This document shows positions 8,722-18,113 of a stretch of DNA of 64,000 bases, piece after piece. The number at the start of each line of letters is the position of its first letter. The first letter of the stretch is position 1. Source of the DNA: Pseudodesulfovibrio senegalensis (lineage in GTDB: Bacteria > Desulfobacterota > Desulfovibrionia > Desulfovibrionales > Desulfovibrionaceae); the NCBI RefSeq assembly GCF_008830225.1, contig NZ_WAIE01000007.1, forward strand, positions 62,001-126,000. Reading direction: 5' to 3'. The position numbers were made by a program, and so were the translations under genes. A model generated the notes under the pieces. It worked only from the letters and a program-made list of their open reading frames with translations. It did not search any database and was not told the DNA's origin.

Positions 8722-10581
8722 CTACTTGTCCTTCTTGATCGTGCGTTCCTTGACGAATTGCTCATCGGCCGGAATGATTGTGCCGCCGCCGTAGCCGCGT
8801 TCTCCCGGAGGAATCTCGAACACCTGGGACGCGTCTTCGTACTGGAGTTCGGGCAGGGTTTCGCCTTCCTTCCAGTAGGCCAGCGTTCTGGTCAGCCATT
8901 CGGCATCGTTGCGTTCGGGGAAGTCGACCCTGTTGTGGGAGCCGCGGGATTCCGTGCGGTCCAGCGCAGCCTTGGCGATCATCAGCGCCAGCTTGACCTG
9001 GCCCTTGATCTTGAGGGCCGCGGCCAGTTCGTGGTTGACGCCCGTTCCGTCGGACTGGAGTCCCACGCGTCCGGCACGTTCCAGCACCTTTTGCAGGGTT
9101 TCCACTGTCTCTTCCAGATCCGGTCCGTTGCGGAATACGAAGCAGCCCTTCATGAGGGCTTCCTGCATGTCGTTGCGCACGTCGTAGACGTTTTCCGAGC
9201 CGTTGCGGCCGGAGATCAGATCCTTGATGCGCTGTTCCTGCTTCTTGCATTCCTGGGTAACGATTTCGGTCTTGAGCTTGGTTTCATAGCCTTCGAGGAA
9301 TTCCACGATCTTGGCACCGATGATGCCGCCGGCAACAACGGTTTCCGCAAGCGAGTTGCCGCCAAGGCGGTTGAAACCGTGCATGTCCCAGCAGGCCACT
9401 TCACCGGCCGAGAACAGGCCCTTGAGTCCGTAGGCCGCGCCGTCCTTGTTGGTGCGGATACCGGCCATGGTGTAGTGCTGGGTGGGGCGAACCGGAATGA
9501 GTTCGGTGCGCGGATCCACGCCCAGGAAGTGGTGGCAGATTTCGTCCACTTCGCGGAGCTTGGTGGAGATGTGCTTGTCGCCGAGGTGGCGGATGTCCAG
9601 CCAGAGGTGCTCGCCGTAGGCGCTTTTTACGCCCTTGCCTTCGCGCATGTGGTGGGTCATCCAGCGGGATACCACGTCGCGTGAAGCCAGTTCGGCCTTT
9701 TCCGGTTCATAGATGTTCATGAACCGTTCTTCGTTGACGTCCAGCAGGGTGCCGCCATCGCCGCGACAGCCCTCGGTGACCAGTATGTCCGTGGGCACGA
9801 TGCCGGTGGGGTGGAACTGGATGGCCTCGGGGTTGCCGATGGGAACCAGCCCCGTGTCCATGGCGATGATGTGGCCGCCGCCGTCACAGATGACCGCGTT
9901 GGTGGTGGCCTTGTAGATGCGTCCGAAACCGCCGGTGCAGATTGCCGTGGCCTTGGAGATGAATGCTTCGAGCTGGCCGGTGCGCAGGCAGCGGACCACC
10001 GCGCCCATGCAGGTTTCGCCGTCGTGGAGCAGGGCAATGGCTTCCTTGCGGTCAAGCACGTTGATGCCCAGCTGTGCACAGCGGTTGTCCATGGTACACA
10101 TGACCGCGTGCCCGGTTCCGTCCGAGGTATAGCAGGTGCGCCATTTTGCGGTTCCGCCGAATGCACGGGCCGTGATCAGGCCTTCGTTTTCCGGCTTTTC
10201 ATATTTTTCGAATTTTTGGCCGCCCTTGAAGTAGAAGGACTGGCCGGGGACAACGCGGTTCCAGGGCACGCCCCAATGGGCCAGACGGCGCATTTCAATG
10301 GGTGCGGCATCCGCGAAAAGCCGGGCCACTTCCTGGTCACAGCCCCAGTCGGAGCCTTTGACTGTGTCGCCGAAGTGGACGTCCGGGCAGTCGCCCTCAC
10401 CCTTGGCGCAGTTGCCCAGAGCGGCCTGCATGCCGCCCTGTGCGGCCGAGGAGTGGGAACGACGCGCCGGGACGATGGACAGGCATGTGACGTTGAAGCC
10501 TTTTTCCGCCGAGTCGACCGCCACGCGTTCACCGGCAAGGCCTGCGCCGATGACAAGCAGATCGGAGTAATACGTTTGCAT
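8722..10581 (-). CDS. frdA: Fumarate reductase/succinate dehydrogenase flavoprotein subunit
   Basis: Catalytic subunit that interconverts fumarate and succinate on the cytoplasmic side of the membrane. The 619 residues carry the N-terminal Rossmann motif VIGAGLAGERVAVD and the RRSHSSAAQGG segment whose His takes the covalent FAD, plus active-site segments typical of the family (HMHGFNRLGGNSL, QFHPTGI). With the 215-residue diheme-type cytochrome b upstream, the complex resembles the Wolinella-type menaquinol:fumarate reductase. Direction in vivo cannot be decided from sequence. Order frdC-frdA-frdB with 13-base gaps. Confidence 0.94.
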   Translation of the reverse strand: MQTYYSDLLVIGAGLAGERVAVDSAEKGFNVTCLSIVPARRSHSSAAQGGMQAALGNCAKGEGDCPDVHFGDTVKGSDWGCDQEVARLFADAAPIEMRRLAHWGVPWNRVVPGQSFYFKGGQKFEKYEKPENEGLITARAFGGTAKWRTCYTSDGTGHAVMCTMDNRCAQLGINVLDRKEAIALLHDGETCMGAVVRCLRTGQLEAFISKATAICTGGFGRIYKATTNAVICDGGGHIIAMDTGLVPIGNPEAIQFHPTGIVPTDILVTEGCRGDGGTLLDVNEERFMNIYEPEKAELASRDVVSRWMTHHMREGKGVKSAYGEHLWLDIRHLGDKHISTKLREVDEICHHFLGVDPRTELIPVRPTQHYTMAGIRTNKDGAAYGLKGLFSAGEVACWDMHGFNRLGGNSLAETVVAGGIIGAKIVEFLEGYETKLKTEIVTQECKKQEQRIKDLISGRNGSENVYDVRNDMQEALMKGCFVFRNGPDLEETVETLQKVLERAGRVGLQSDGTGVNHELAAALKIKGQVKLALMIAKAALDRTESRGSHNRVDFPERNDAEWLTRTLAYWKEGETLPELQYEDASQVFEIPPGERGYGGGTIIPADEQFVKERTIKKDK

Positions 10582-10594
10582 GAAAGATTCCTCC

Positions 10595-11242
10595 CTAAGC
10601 CAAAGTCATGAAACGGATGAGGGTGATGAGACCGATAACCATGAAGATCGTGAACAGAACGCCCTCGAGCTTCTTGGACGCGGCCCGCCCTTCGGATTTG
10701 ATGATGCCCCACTTGACGCCGATTCTGTAGAATCCGATGCTGACGTGCAGTTCAACACAGGGGAGCAGGATCATATAGAATACGAACCAGAAACCGCCCT
10801 GAATGCGCGCCGCGGACTTGGCCGCGGTGATGGGCAGGTCGGTGAGCACCACCCACATGTGGACGGATCCCATGATGAGAATGATCATGGCGGTGACGGC
10901 CTGAACGACCCACAGCCACGTATCCTTGTGCCGCATCATCTTGGCGTGTTTCCAGATGGCGTCCTGTCCCTCGGCCCGGAAGGGGATTTTGCGTGCCGCG
11001 AGGACGAAGTGGAAAAGAAATGTCAGGAAAATCAAGGGACCGCCCACCTGTGCCATGTAGGTGACTTCAAAGAAGTAGGCGATGGCGTTCATGATTTTGG
11101 GCGAGATGATTACAGACGAGACCAGAAGCATGTGACACCACATGAACAGGATGAGCCCTGCTCCTGTAAGCATCTGCATCCAGTCCAGCACCGCATCGCG
11201 TTTGGACGGTCGCACGACGTGCAATGTTGCATCCACGGACAT
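10595..11242 (-). CDS. frdC: Fumarate reductase/succinate dehydrogenase cytochrome b subunit
   Basis: Membrane anchor that exchanges electrons between menaquinone and FrdB. The 215 residues show five hydrophobic segments with intramembrane histidines (for example MWCHMLL, FLFHFVL, GSVHMWVV, CVELHVSIGFYR), as expected for a diheme cytochrome b of the Wolinella/Desulfovibrio class. The start at MSVDATLH has a GGAG site 7 bases upstream; a 29-residue longer frame lacks one. It is the first gene of the frd-fum-malic enzyme run. Confidence 0.92.
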   Translation of the reverse strand: MSVDATLHVVRPSKRDAVLDWMQMLTGAGLILFMWCHMLLVSSVIISPKIMNAIAYFFEVTYMAQVGGPLIFLTFLFHFVLAARKIPFRAEGQDAIWKHAKMMRHKDTWLWVVQAVTAMIILIMGSVHMWVVLTDLPITAAKSAARIQGGFWFVFYMILLPCVELHVSIGFYRIGVKWGIIKSEGRAASKKLEGVLFTIFMVIGLITLIRFMTLA

Positions 11243-11258
11243 AGCAATCTCCTTTTTT

Positions 11259-11275
11259 GCGGGAACCCCTCCCGC
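11259..11275. other. Small hairpin just upstream of the frdC ribosome-binding site
   Basis: GCGGGA and TCCCGC form a 6-bp stem with a 5-base loop. On the coding strand it is followed by an A-run and the GGAG of frdC, so it lies in the leader. It is not a terminator for the minus strand. A leader-control role is possible but unproven. Confidence 0.35.
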
Positions 11276-11277
11276 AG

Positions 11278-12472
11278 TTGAGTGGGGTGTTGTCAGGGCA
11301 TACCTGTAGATTTCCGCATGAATGCTCATGCAGCTCAGTTACAGCGCTGTCAACAGAACCAGTGGCCATCATTCAACATCCGGCGCGGGCTTGAAGTGAG
11401 CGCCGGATGCCGATTTAGTTGCCGGTCTTGAGTCCCGGAAGAGCCTTCCGGGATCGGTTGAGGCGTATGTTCTTGTGCCTTGTGGAGTTGGTAGGTGCGA
11501 GCCGCTGTGCAACAATGAGGACAGTGCAGAGGGCATTTTCGGATTTACGCCGTTTAAGGATGTCTGCGCGTCCGGGAATGGACGTGGTCAGTGCTCGCGA
11601 TGATAAGCGGTTCAACCGGCCCTGCGCGGCGCGCAACAGGGCCCGGCTACAGTGTGCTATATTTGATGCTGCGAGTTTTCTTGGCCTTTGAAGAGCCAAG
11701 CGCATGCTTTGCGAAGCGGGCTGGCGACGGCGCACCGAAAAACGGTTGGCGCTGTTGGCCGCTTCAAAACGGAAGGTGCCGGGTTTTCTGGAAAGGGTGG
11801 CGGGAGCAGGGGCGCAATCGTTTCGTGCGCCCCGATTATTCCATCGGGGCAGGGGCTGGCCGTTTCTGCCAGCAGCGTTTCCAAGCCGTGCCGAGGTTCT
11901 TGCTACCAAGGTTCGGGTGCAGGTATGCGAAGGATTCATTACTGTCCGCCTTTTCGGGATGGCCCGATTTTTACAGTATGAGATACCCAATGGACCCAGT
12001 AAGCTGTTTACATTTTTGGAAAAAATAAAACCAACATTTTGCAAGAATGTAAACTTGTGGCTCTTGTACCACGCCCTAATTGAACGGTCAATCAATTCTG
12101 GGAAAATACTTGACAACTTTTTCTTTTTTTGTCTTTTTACCCGGCCTTGCTGTTATCTATCCATTTTGGATTGCACTCTTTTTTTCCGCAAAATAAATTC
12201 ATATTTTTTGAATCTTGTACCTGAATCTCGCTTGCTTCATTCCAAAATAGTCTGGAATATCGGTCGTATCCATTTCGGTTGTATGGCCAATTTCAGCATT
12301 AGTACTTGAATTAATTGTAGAGCCATACTACTGAAGCAATGTCGTCATGATTGGTGTGACATTTGGTGCCGCATCAGGAGGAACGTTTCTGACGGCTGAC
12401 TGAATGTTTCGGACGCATGAAACGATGACAATTTTTCCCTGCCCAAAAGAAATGGGAAAGCGAGCGTGGTTC
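11278..12472. other. Gene-poor region of about 1.2 kb between frdC and the TetR gene, with several inverted repeats
   Basis: No frame here has a recognisable protein or a good ribosome-binding site, although some frames stay open by chance. It holds two adjacent perfect stem-loops, CATCCGGCGC/GCGCCGGATG (11377-11409) and TCCCGGAAG/CTTCCGGGA (11433-11453). A distant inverted pair GTTTACATT (12006-12014) and AATGTAAAC (12046-12054) sits in an AT-rich part that could hold promoters for the divergent frd and tetR transcripts. I see no tRNA or known riboswitch. Confidence 0.45.
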
Positions 12473-13045
12473 ATGACAAAGAAAGAAAGAATCCTTGTGG
12501 CTGCACAGGCAGCTTTTGCCCGATATGGCTATGCAGGCACGACCATGAAAATGATCGCGGAGATGGCTGGTGTGGCTTCCGGATTGGTATCGCATTACTA
12601 CGGCAGCAAGGAACACCTGTTCATGGTGGCCGGTCAGGAAATGGTCGACACCATGCTCAAGGTCATGCGGGCCAAGATTCGCGATGCCGAGACCGGGCGG
12701 CAGGCTGTCGGGCTTTTCGTGAAAGCATACCTCGATTTCACCCTGCAGCATCAGGAGACGTTCCCCACATTGATTCGCTGCTCCCCCTTCAGCGACGACA
12801 ATCCTGATTTGGATCGCGAAAAGATCGGCAACAAATTTTCGGAATTGATACATGAGTTGGCGGATCTTCTGCAGCGGGGCATTGAAGACGGATCGATTCG
12901 TGACGTGCCGGTGGAGGAAACCGCTTTCATGATTTACGGCAGCATGATTGGTGCTGTCCGTACTGTCTTTTTGACACCGTACGATGTTCCCGGCCTGTAT
13001 GAAGAGGCCTGCCAGTTCGTCATGCGCAGTCTTGCGACGGACTGA
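12473..13045 (+). CDS. TetR/AcrR family transcriptional regulator
   Basis: DNA-binding repressor of about 190 residues. The N-terminal helix-turn-helix is clear (ERILVAAQAAFARYGYAGTT, then VASGLVSHYYGSKEHLF), followed by a helical ligand-binding domain. The ligand is unknown. It is followed 16 bases later by the MFS-ApbE fusion gene, which it most likely controls. The ATG used gives the usual TetR N-terminus (MTKKERIL), but no strong ribosome-binding site precedes it; an ATG 21 bases upstream is an alternative. Confidence 0.88.
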   Translation: MTKKERILVAAQAAFARYGYAGTTMKMIAEMAGVASGLVSHYYGSKEHLFMVAGQEMVDTMLKVMRAKIRDAETGRQAVGLFVKAYLDFTLQHQETFPTLIRCSPFSDDNPDLDREKIGNKFSELIHELADLLQRGIEDGSIRDVPVEETAFMIYGSMIGAVRTVFLTPYDVPGLYEEACQFVMRSLATD

Positions 13046-13061
13046 ATCACTGGAGAACCGA

Positions 13062-15239
13062 ATGGACCGAATGGGTTCACGCCGTCGTGTGGTCACCGCA
13101 ATCATGGGGGGCGGGTTCGCCTCTTCGCTCGGTTTGGGAGCGCTTTCCTTTGTGCTCCCGCTTTTCGGCGTTGATGCCAGCCTCGGTGATATCTGGATCG
13201 GTTCCGCATTTTCCGGTTATTTCCTGGCCCGCTTGGTGCTTGCGCCGTTGGCAGGCATGTGGGCGGACCGTTTTGGTGCCCGCCCGGTTCTGGTCTGGGC
13301 CTCGTTGAGCGGGGTGCTGCTGCCTCTTCTCTTTTTTCTTTTTCCCGATCCCGCCTGGCTTCTGCTCATACAGTTTCTTCTCGGCATTTCAGGAGGTCTG
13401 ATCCGGCCGGTAAGCATGGCGGTTATCGGTGCGCTGGGTCATGGCGATTCCATGGCCCGTACGTTCGGGCATCACGCAGCGCTCATGAACGCGGCTTTTT
13501 TTCTGGGCCCCATAGCCGGGGGCATCTTGTATTTTCAGCGCTCCTTTTCCCCGGTAATGATATTTCTCTGTCTGACCATGGCCGTTGCCGCGGCGTTGTT
13601 CTTTTGGCTTGTTCCCGAAGGCCTGATTACGCATGTCCAACGCAGTATGGACAAACCTGTGGCCGAGGCCTCGAATGGGATCGCGGGAACAGGACTTTTC
13701 GAACTGCTGTTGGCCATTGGTGGAAGAACGGCGGGCGTTGCCGTACTGCTTGCGTTTCTGCCCATACTGCTTGCCCGGAATTTTTTTGAAAACCCGCTGG
13801 CCGTGGGGCTGGTCACCTCCGTGCCCAGTCTGGTGGCCTGCGCTGGGTTGGGGCTTTTTTCCGGGCGTTTTGTTTTTGGCAACCGCGGGGTGCAGGCAAG
13901 CCTCGGCATGTTTGTCAGTGCCGCATGTATGTTTTTCATGGGCGATAGCCCGGAAATATGGCTGTTTGTGGCGCTGGGTGCCGGAGTGGGTATCGGGCGT
14001 GTGGTTTCCGTGCCCGTGTCCATGGAATTGGCAGCCCTGTCCGGTGCGGCTCAGGGAAAGGTTTTTGGTCTTGCCAACGGCGTGGCTTCTGCCGGTTTTG
14101 TGCTAGGGCCGCTGTTGGCGGGATTCTTGGCGGCCAAGACTGTCGATCCCGGGTATGTTTTTCGTGTTTTCGGACTTGTCGGGGCAGCCTTGTGTCTGCC
14201 ATTGGCGGCAGTCTCCCTGACCCCAAAGATTTATTCACGGAAGGTTGGCCTTGGTGTCGGGGGGATGCTGATGATCGCATTGCTCGGGACCGGTCTTTTG
14301 CTGCAGCCTGAAACTCCGGAAGGGCAGGAGAATCTGTACACCTATGGCGGAGCCGCCATGGGCACCATGTTTCATCTTACACTGGAAGCGCCGAGCGAGG
14401 CGGTTGCCGACTCGGCGGCGGAAAAGGCCCGGGAGGTCATTGCCGCGCTGCAGCGTGATTATGATTTTCGCAACCGCCATGGTTCGATCGGCAGGATCAA
14501 TCTCCACGCAGGAGGCCGCGGCGCGCGCGTTTCTGCCCGGGCATACGCCCTGTTGCAGCATGCGCTGGACATGGGGGAAAAAACCAATGGCATATTCGAT
14601 GTAACCATCGGGGCTGTAACAGTGACACCGTTGTATTTTGCCCGGAGTGAAGCCGTGGCAGAAGCCAAACGTGAATTGATCGACTACCGCCTGGTGCGCA
14701 TGGACCCGGCCTCGCGGACCGTGATGCTCCCCAAGAGCGGCATGGCCATCGACGTGGGCGGCATTGCCAAAGGGGCCGTCATTGACGGGGCCGTGGAGGT
14801 GTTGCGCAATAACGGTGTAACCGCTGGGATCGTTGAAGCGGGCGGGGATTTCTATTGCTTCGGCGAGCGGTTGTGGACAGTGGGCATCCGTCATCCTCGC
14901 CAAGACCGCTTGCTCGGTCATATCCAGGTCCGGGAAAAGGGGGTCTGCGGTTCGGGCGACTATTATCAATATGTGGTTGATGTCCACAATGGGCGACCTC
15001 GGCGTCGTCATCACATTCTGGATATCGCCACAATGCGTTCCGCCACCCGGAGCGTGGGGGTAACCGTGGTGGCGGAAAGTGCCGAACGTGCTGACGCATT
15101 GGCCACCACCATGCTCATCGCCGGGCCGGATCTGGGTCGGAGTTTGTTGCGAAAGAATTTCCCCCACGCATCTGCCTTATGGGTCCTTCCCGATCTTTCC
15201 ATCCAGGTTTCCAAGGAATTTCCCGCATTTGAACGCTGA
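13062..15239 (+). CDS. MFS transporter fused to an ApbE-type FAD:protein FMN transferase
   Basis: A 725-residue two-domain protein. Residues 8-392 form a major facilitator transporter with the loop motif GMWADRFGARPV. A further hydrophobic helix at about 395-414 (GLGVGGMLMIALLGTGLLL) is followed by an ApbE domain (about 425-720) with MGTMF, GIFDVTIGAV, DVGGIAKGAVIDGAVEVL, GGDFYCFGE and ADALATTM. ApbE attaches FMN to Thr in exported flavoproteins such as RnfG. The extra helix should bring the enzyme domain to the periplasm. The usual apbE of rnf operons is not visible here because the operon is cut. The transported molecule is unknown. Start after GGAG, 6 bases. Confidence 0.9.
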   Translation: MDRMGSRRRVVTAIMGGGFASSLGLGALSFVLPLFGVDASLGDIWIGSAFSGYFLARLVLAPLAGMWADRFGARPVLVWASLSGVLLPLLFFLFPDPAWLLLIQFLLGISGGLIRPVSMAVIGALGHGDSMARTFGHHAALMNAAFFLGPIAGGILYFQRSFSPVMIFLCLTMAVAAALFFWLVPEGLITHVQRSMDKPVAEASNGIAGTGLFELLLAIGGRTAGVAVLLAFLPILLARNFFENPLAVGLVTSVPSLVACAGLGLFSGRFVFGNRGVQASLGMFVSAACMFFMGDSPEIWLFVALGAGVGIGRVVSVPVSMELAALSGAAQGKVFGLANGVASAGFVLGPLLAGFLAAKTVDPGYVFRVFGLVGAALCLPLAAVSLTPKIYSRKVGLGVGGMLMIALLGTGLLLQPETPEGQENLYTYGGAAMGTMFHLTLEAPSEAVADSAAEKAREVIAALQRDYDFRNRHGSIGRINLHAGGRGARVSARAYALLQHALDMGEKTNGIFDVTIGAVTVTPLYFARSEAVAEAKRELIDYRLVRMDPASRTVMLPKSGMAIDVGGIAKGAVIDGAVEVLRNNGVTAGIVEAGGDFYCFGERLWTVGIRHPRQDRLLGHIQVREKGVCGSGDYYQYVVDVHNGRPRRRHHILDIATMRSATRSVGVTVVAESAERADALATTMLIAGPDLGRSLLRKNFPHASALWVLPDLSIQVSKEFPAFER

Positions 15240-15511
15240 TTCCCGAGAAAAACATCATTTTTTATGTGTTGAGCGCGTTTTTGCTGTATGGTTTTTGCGT
15301 TTGGCGCAACGTTTGTGGCGTTTTTTTGCAAAATGGTACACAGGAGTGCATTTTTGTTCATGAGAGATGGCTCCAGAGGCTTGTCGCAAAAATGCAGGCA
15401 GTTCCAGTCTCTTATGGCTTTCGGTCTCTTTTCCCTTCTTTTATGCTCTGTTTTGGCGGATGACATTTATGGCAACACTTTGAAAGGTGGTATTGCAATT
15501 TGCTTGTTACC

Positions 15512-15540
15512 TTGACTTTTTTGCAAGTACAAAGCATAAG
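15512..15540 (+). promoter_or_regulatory. Possible sigma-70 promoter of the amino-acid ABC transporter operon
   Basis: TTGACT and CATAAG are separated by 17 bases, about 110 bases upstream of the ATP-binding protein gene. The surrounding 400 bases between the MFS-ApbE gene and this operon hold no gene I can support. The -10 match is only moderate. Confidence 0.35.
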
Positions 15541-15646
15541 AGTTGGGCTACAATGGATACTTCCCTGCCACGGGTAATCGCACCGCATTATGCCATGCGG
15601 TTTTTTGGTCAGGGCTGTCACATATCTTTCTTTGGGAGTTTAATTT

Positions 15647-16375
15647 ATGGCAATGATCGAAGTGAGCAAGCTTCACAAGTGGTACGGTGATTTTCACGTA
15701 CTGCAGGGGATTTCGGAAAATGTCGAAAAGGGAGAAGTGCTGGTTATTTGCGGACCGTCCGGGTCCGGGAAAAGCACATTCATCCGTTGCATAAACCGGC
15801 TTGAGGAATATCAGAAGGGCACGGTGCTTTTTGACGGAAGGGATATTCAGGACAAGGGTGTGGACATCAACAAGCTGCGGGCCGAGATCGGCATCGTTTT
15901 TCAGCAGTTCAACCTGTACCCGCATCTGACCGTGCTCAAAAACGTCACGCTCGCTCCCCTCAAGGTCAAGAACGCAGCCAAGGAAGAAGCCGAAAAATTG
16001 GCTTTGAGTCTGCTTGAACGTGTGGGCATCCATGACCAGGCCCACAAATATCCTGCAGAACTATCGGGCGGACAGCAGCAGCGAGTGGCCATTGCCCGTT
16101 CGTTGGCCATGAAGCCCAAGGTCATGCTGTTTGACGAACCCACCTCGGCCCTTGACCCGGAAATGATCAACGAAGTTCTCAACGTCATGAAAGATCTGGC
16201 GCGCGAAGGCATGACCATGCTGTGCGTTACCCATGAGATGGGCTTTGCCCGCGAAGTGGCAGACAGGGTGATCTTCATGGATGGGGGCGTTGTTGTCGAA
16301 CAGGCTCCGCCGGATGAATTTTTCAAAAATCCCAAACACGAGAGAACCAAGGCTTTCCTCAAGGAAATCCTGTAA
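15647..16375 (+). CDS. glnQ: Polar amino-acid ABC transporter, ATP-binding protein
   Basis: A 242-residue GlnQ/HisP-type ATPase that powers amino-acid uptake. Walker [11 protein letters not shown]-loop FQQFNLYPH, signature LSGGQQQR, Walker B VMLFDEP and the switch His (THEMGFA) are all present. First gene of an operon with binding protein, two permeases, a DeoC-like protein and CbiC. A very similar ATPase is encoded near 47 kb in another transporter. The substrate (glutamine, glutamate or another polar amino acid) is not determined by sequence. Confidence 0.92.
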   Translation: MAMIEVSKLHKWYGDFHVLQGISENVEKGEVLVICGPSGSGKSTFIRCINRLEEYQKGTVLFDGRDIQDKGVDINKLRAEIGIVFQQFNLYPHLTVLKNVTLAPLKVKNAAKEEAEKLALSLLERVGIHDQAHKYPAELSGGQQQRVAIARSLAMKPKVMLFDEPTSALDPEMINEVLNVMKDLAREGMTMLCVTHEMGFAREVADRVIFMDGGVVVEQAPPDEFFKNPKHERTKAFLKEIL

Positions 16376-16426
16376 TAGATCGGTTGTTACGACATGCATA
16401 ACATTGTTAATTGAGGAGGTTGACAC

Positions 16427-17320
16427 ATGCAGAAGTTCTTCACCAAGCCGTTGGTCATTCTGGTGGCCGTAGTTGCCCTGATGGCGTTCATGGGTTGTTC
16501 CCAGGCTCCGGAAAAGGCTGCGGAAACCACGGGCGAAAAAGCCGCCGCTCCTGCGGAAAAAGCCCCGGCCAAGGATCGTATTGAAGCTATCAAGGAACGT
16601 GGCGTACTGGTGTGCGGCGTCAAGGACGCTGTCGTGCCTTTTGGTTATGTTGACGAAAAGACCAACCAGATTATCGGCTTTGATGTCGATGTCTGCAAGT
16701 ATCTCGCGGACGAACTGGGCGTGAAAATGGAAACCAAGGCCGTGACTTCCGCCACGCGTATTCCCATGGTGGCCCAGGGTTCCATTGATATTGCAGCTGC
16801 AACCATGACCCACAAGCTCTCCCGCGACGACGTCATCGACTTCTCCATCACCTATTTCATGGATGGTCAGAAGATTCTGGTTGCCAAGGACGGCGGCATC
16901 AACTCCGTTGCCGATCTGGCCGGCAAGAAGGTCGGTACCGCCAAGGGTTCCACCTCCGAGAAAAACATCAAGGCCGCTCAGCCCGAGTGCACAGTGCTTT
17001 CCTTTGAAGGCTACCCGCAGGCTTTCCTGGCTCTGAAGCAGGGCAAGGTCTCTGCTGTGACCACGGACTCCACCATCCTGCTGGGCCTCAAGAACTCAGA
17101 TGAAAATCCGGACAATTGGGTCATCGCCGGTGACTACATCTCCGCCGAGCCGTATGGTCTGGGTCTGCCCGAAAACGAGTCCAACTTCCGTGATTTCGTC
17201 AACGGTGCCCTCATGAAGATGTGGCGCTCCGGCGACTATCAGAAAATCTACAACAAGTGGTTCGGCAAGGACACCAACTACTATCTGCCCTTGACCTGGC
17301 AGATGGAGCTGTGGCCCTAG
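16427..17320 (+). CDS. Polar amino-acid ABC transporter, substrate-binding lipoprotein
   Basis: Periplasmic family 3 binding protein of 297 residues. It has a lipoprotein signal with lipobox MAFMGC (Cys24) and an Ala/Glu/Lys-rich linker to about residue 50, then the two-lobed binding domain with the family signatures GFDVDVCKYLADELG and DFSITYFMDGQKILV. A GGAGG site lies 7 bases before the ATG. It follows the ATPase and precedes a strong stem-loop and the permeases, consistent with higher expression of the binding protein. Confidence 0.92.
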   Translation: MQKFFTKPLVILVAVVALMAFMGCSQAPEKAAETTGEKAAAPAEKAPAKDRIEAIKERGVLVCGVKDAVVPFGYVDEKTNQIIGFDVDVCKYLADELGVKMETKAVTSATRIPMVAQGSIDIAAATMTHKLSRDDVIDFSITYFMDGQKILVAKDGGINSVADLAGKKVGTAKGSTSEKNIKAAQPECTVLSFEGYPQAFLALKQGKVSAVTTDSTILLGLKNSDENPDNWVIAGDYISAEPYGLGLPENESNFRDFVNGALMKMWRSGDYQKIYNKWFGKDTNYYLPLTWQMELWP

Positions 17321-17355
17321 GCCCTCGGCTTGTTGACCGCTCTGAGAAATGAATC

Positions 17356-17378
17356 GGGGCGCGCCTTGTGCGCGCCCC
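17356..17378 (+). other. Strong stem-loop between binding-protein and permease genes
   Basis: GGGGCGCGC and its complement form a 9-bp perfect stem with a 5-base loop and no U-tract. Such hairpins in binding-protein operons usually stabilise the upstream mRNA or damp read-through, giving more binding protein than permease. An analogous hairpin is found in the second transporter operon near 45.8 kb. Confidence 0.6.
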
Positions 17379-17399
17379 TCAAACGAAACGGAACCGGCT

Positions 17400-18101
17400 T
17401 TGAATTATCAGTTTGATTGGCAACTCGTTTTGTCCGGGGAATATTCGCAGTGGCTTGTGGACGGCGTAATCGTCACCCTCAAGATTTCTGCGGTTTCCCT
17501 TTTGTTTTCCATGCTGCTGGGCACGATCGTGGCTGTGATGCGCATGACCAAGTTCAAGCCTTTGGAGTGGCTTGGCCTTGCATACACGGAATTTTTCCGC
17601 AACACGCCGTTGCTCGTGCAAATCTACTTCTGGTATTTCGGTTCCAGTCAGGTGCTTCCTGACGTCGTCAACAAATGGCTCTATGCCCGCGATTTTGAAT
17701 TTGCCGCCGGCGTCATCTCCCTGACCGTGTATACCTCGGCCTTCATCGCCGAGGAGATTCGTTCCGGCATTTTCAGCATCCCCAAGAACCAGCTCGAAGC
17801 GTCCCGAGCCGTAGGGCTTTCGTTTGTTCAGGCCTACCGCTACGTGATTCTGCCGCAGGCGTTTCGAATTATCATTCCGCCGCTTATTTCCCAGGCGTTG
17901 AACCTGATCAAGAACTCGTCCCTGGTCATGGTCATCGGCGTCATGGACATTTTCTACATGGCAAAGCAGATAGAGTCATACAGCTTCCACGGGTTCGAGG
18001 CGTTCACCGTGGCCACGCTGATCTATCTGTCCATCTCGCTTGTGGTGTCACTGTGCATCAATCTCTACGACAAGCACTTCCTGAGACAAATCTCATACTA
18101 G
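17400..18101 (+). CDS. Polar amino-acid ABC transporter, permease 1
   Basis: A 233-residue His/Glu/Gln-family permease with about five membrane helices. The EAA loop that contacts the ATPase reads EASRAVGLSFVQAYRYVILPQAFR. The start is taken as TTG at LNYQFDWQ, because a longer ATG frame would begin inside the preceding stem-loop. The gene pairs with the following permease to form the heterodimeric channel. Confidence 0.88.
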   Translation: MNYQFDWQLVLSGEYSQWLVDGVIVTLKISAVSLLFSMLLGTIVAVMRMTKFKPLEWLGLAYTEFFRNTPLLVQIYFWYFGSSQVLPDVVNKWLYARDFEFAAGVISLTVYTSAFIAEEIRSGIFSIPKNQLEASRAVGLSFVQAYRYVILPQAFRIIIPPLISQALNLIKNSSLVMVIGVMDIFYMAKQIESYSFHGFEAFTVATLIYLSISLVVSLCINLYDKHFLRQISY

Positions 18102-18113
18102 CGGGAGCTCGCC

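Noticed and set aside
11259-11275. A terminator ahead of frdC
   Set aside because: On the minus strand the stem is followed by A residues and the frdC ribosome-binding site, not by T.
11415-12116. A 233-codon minus-strand frame in the gene-poor region
   Set aside because: Arg/Ser/Ala-rich composition, no recognised domain and no ribosome-binding site; several frames on both strands are open there, which points to base composition.
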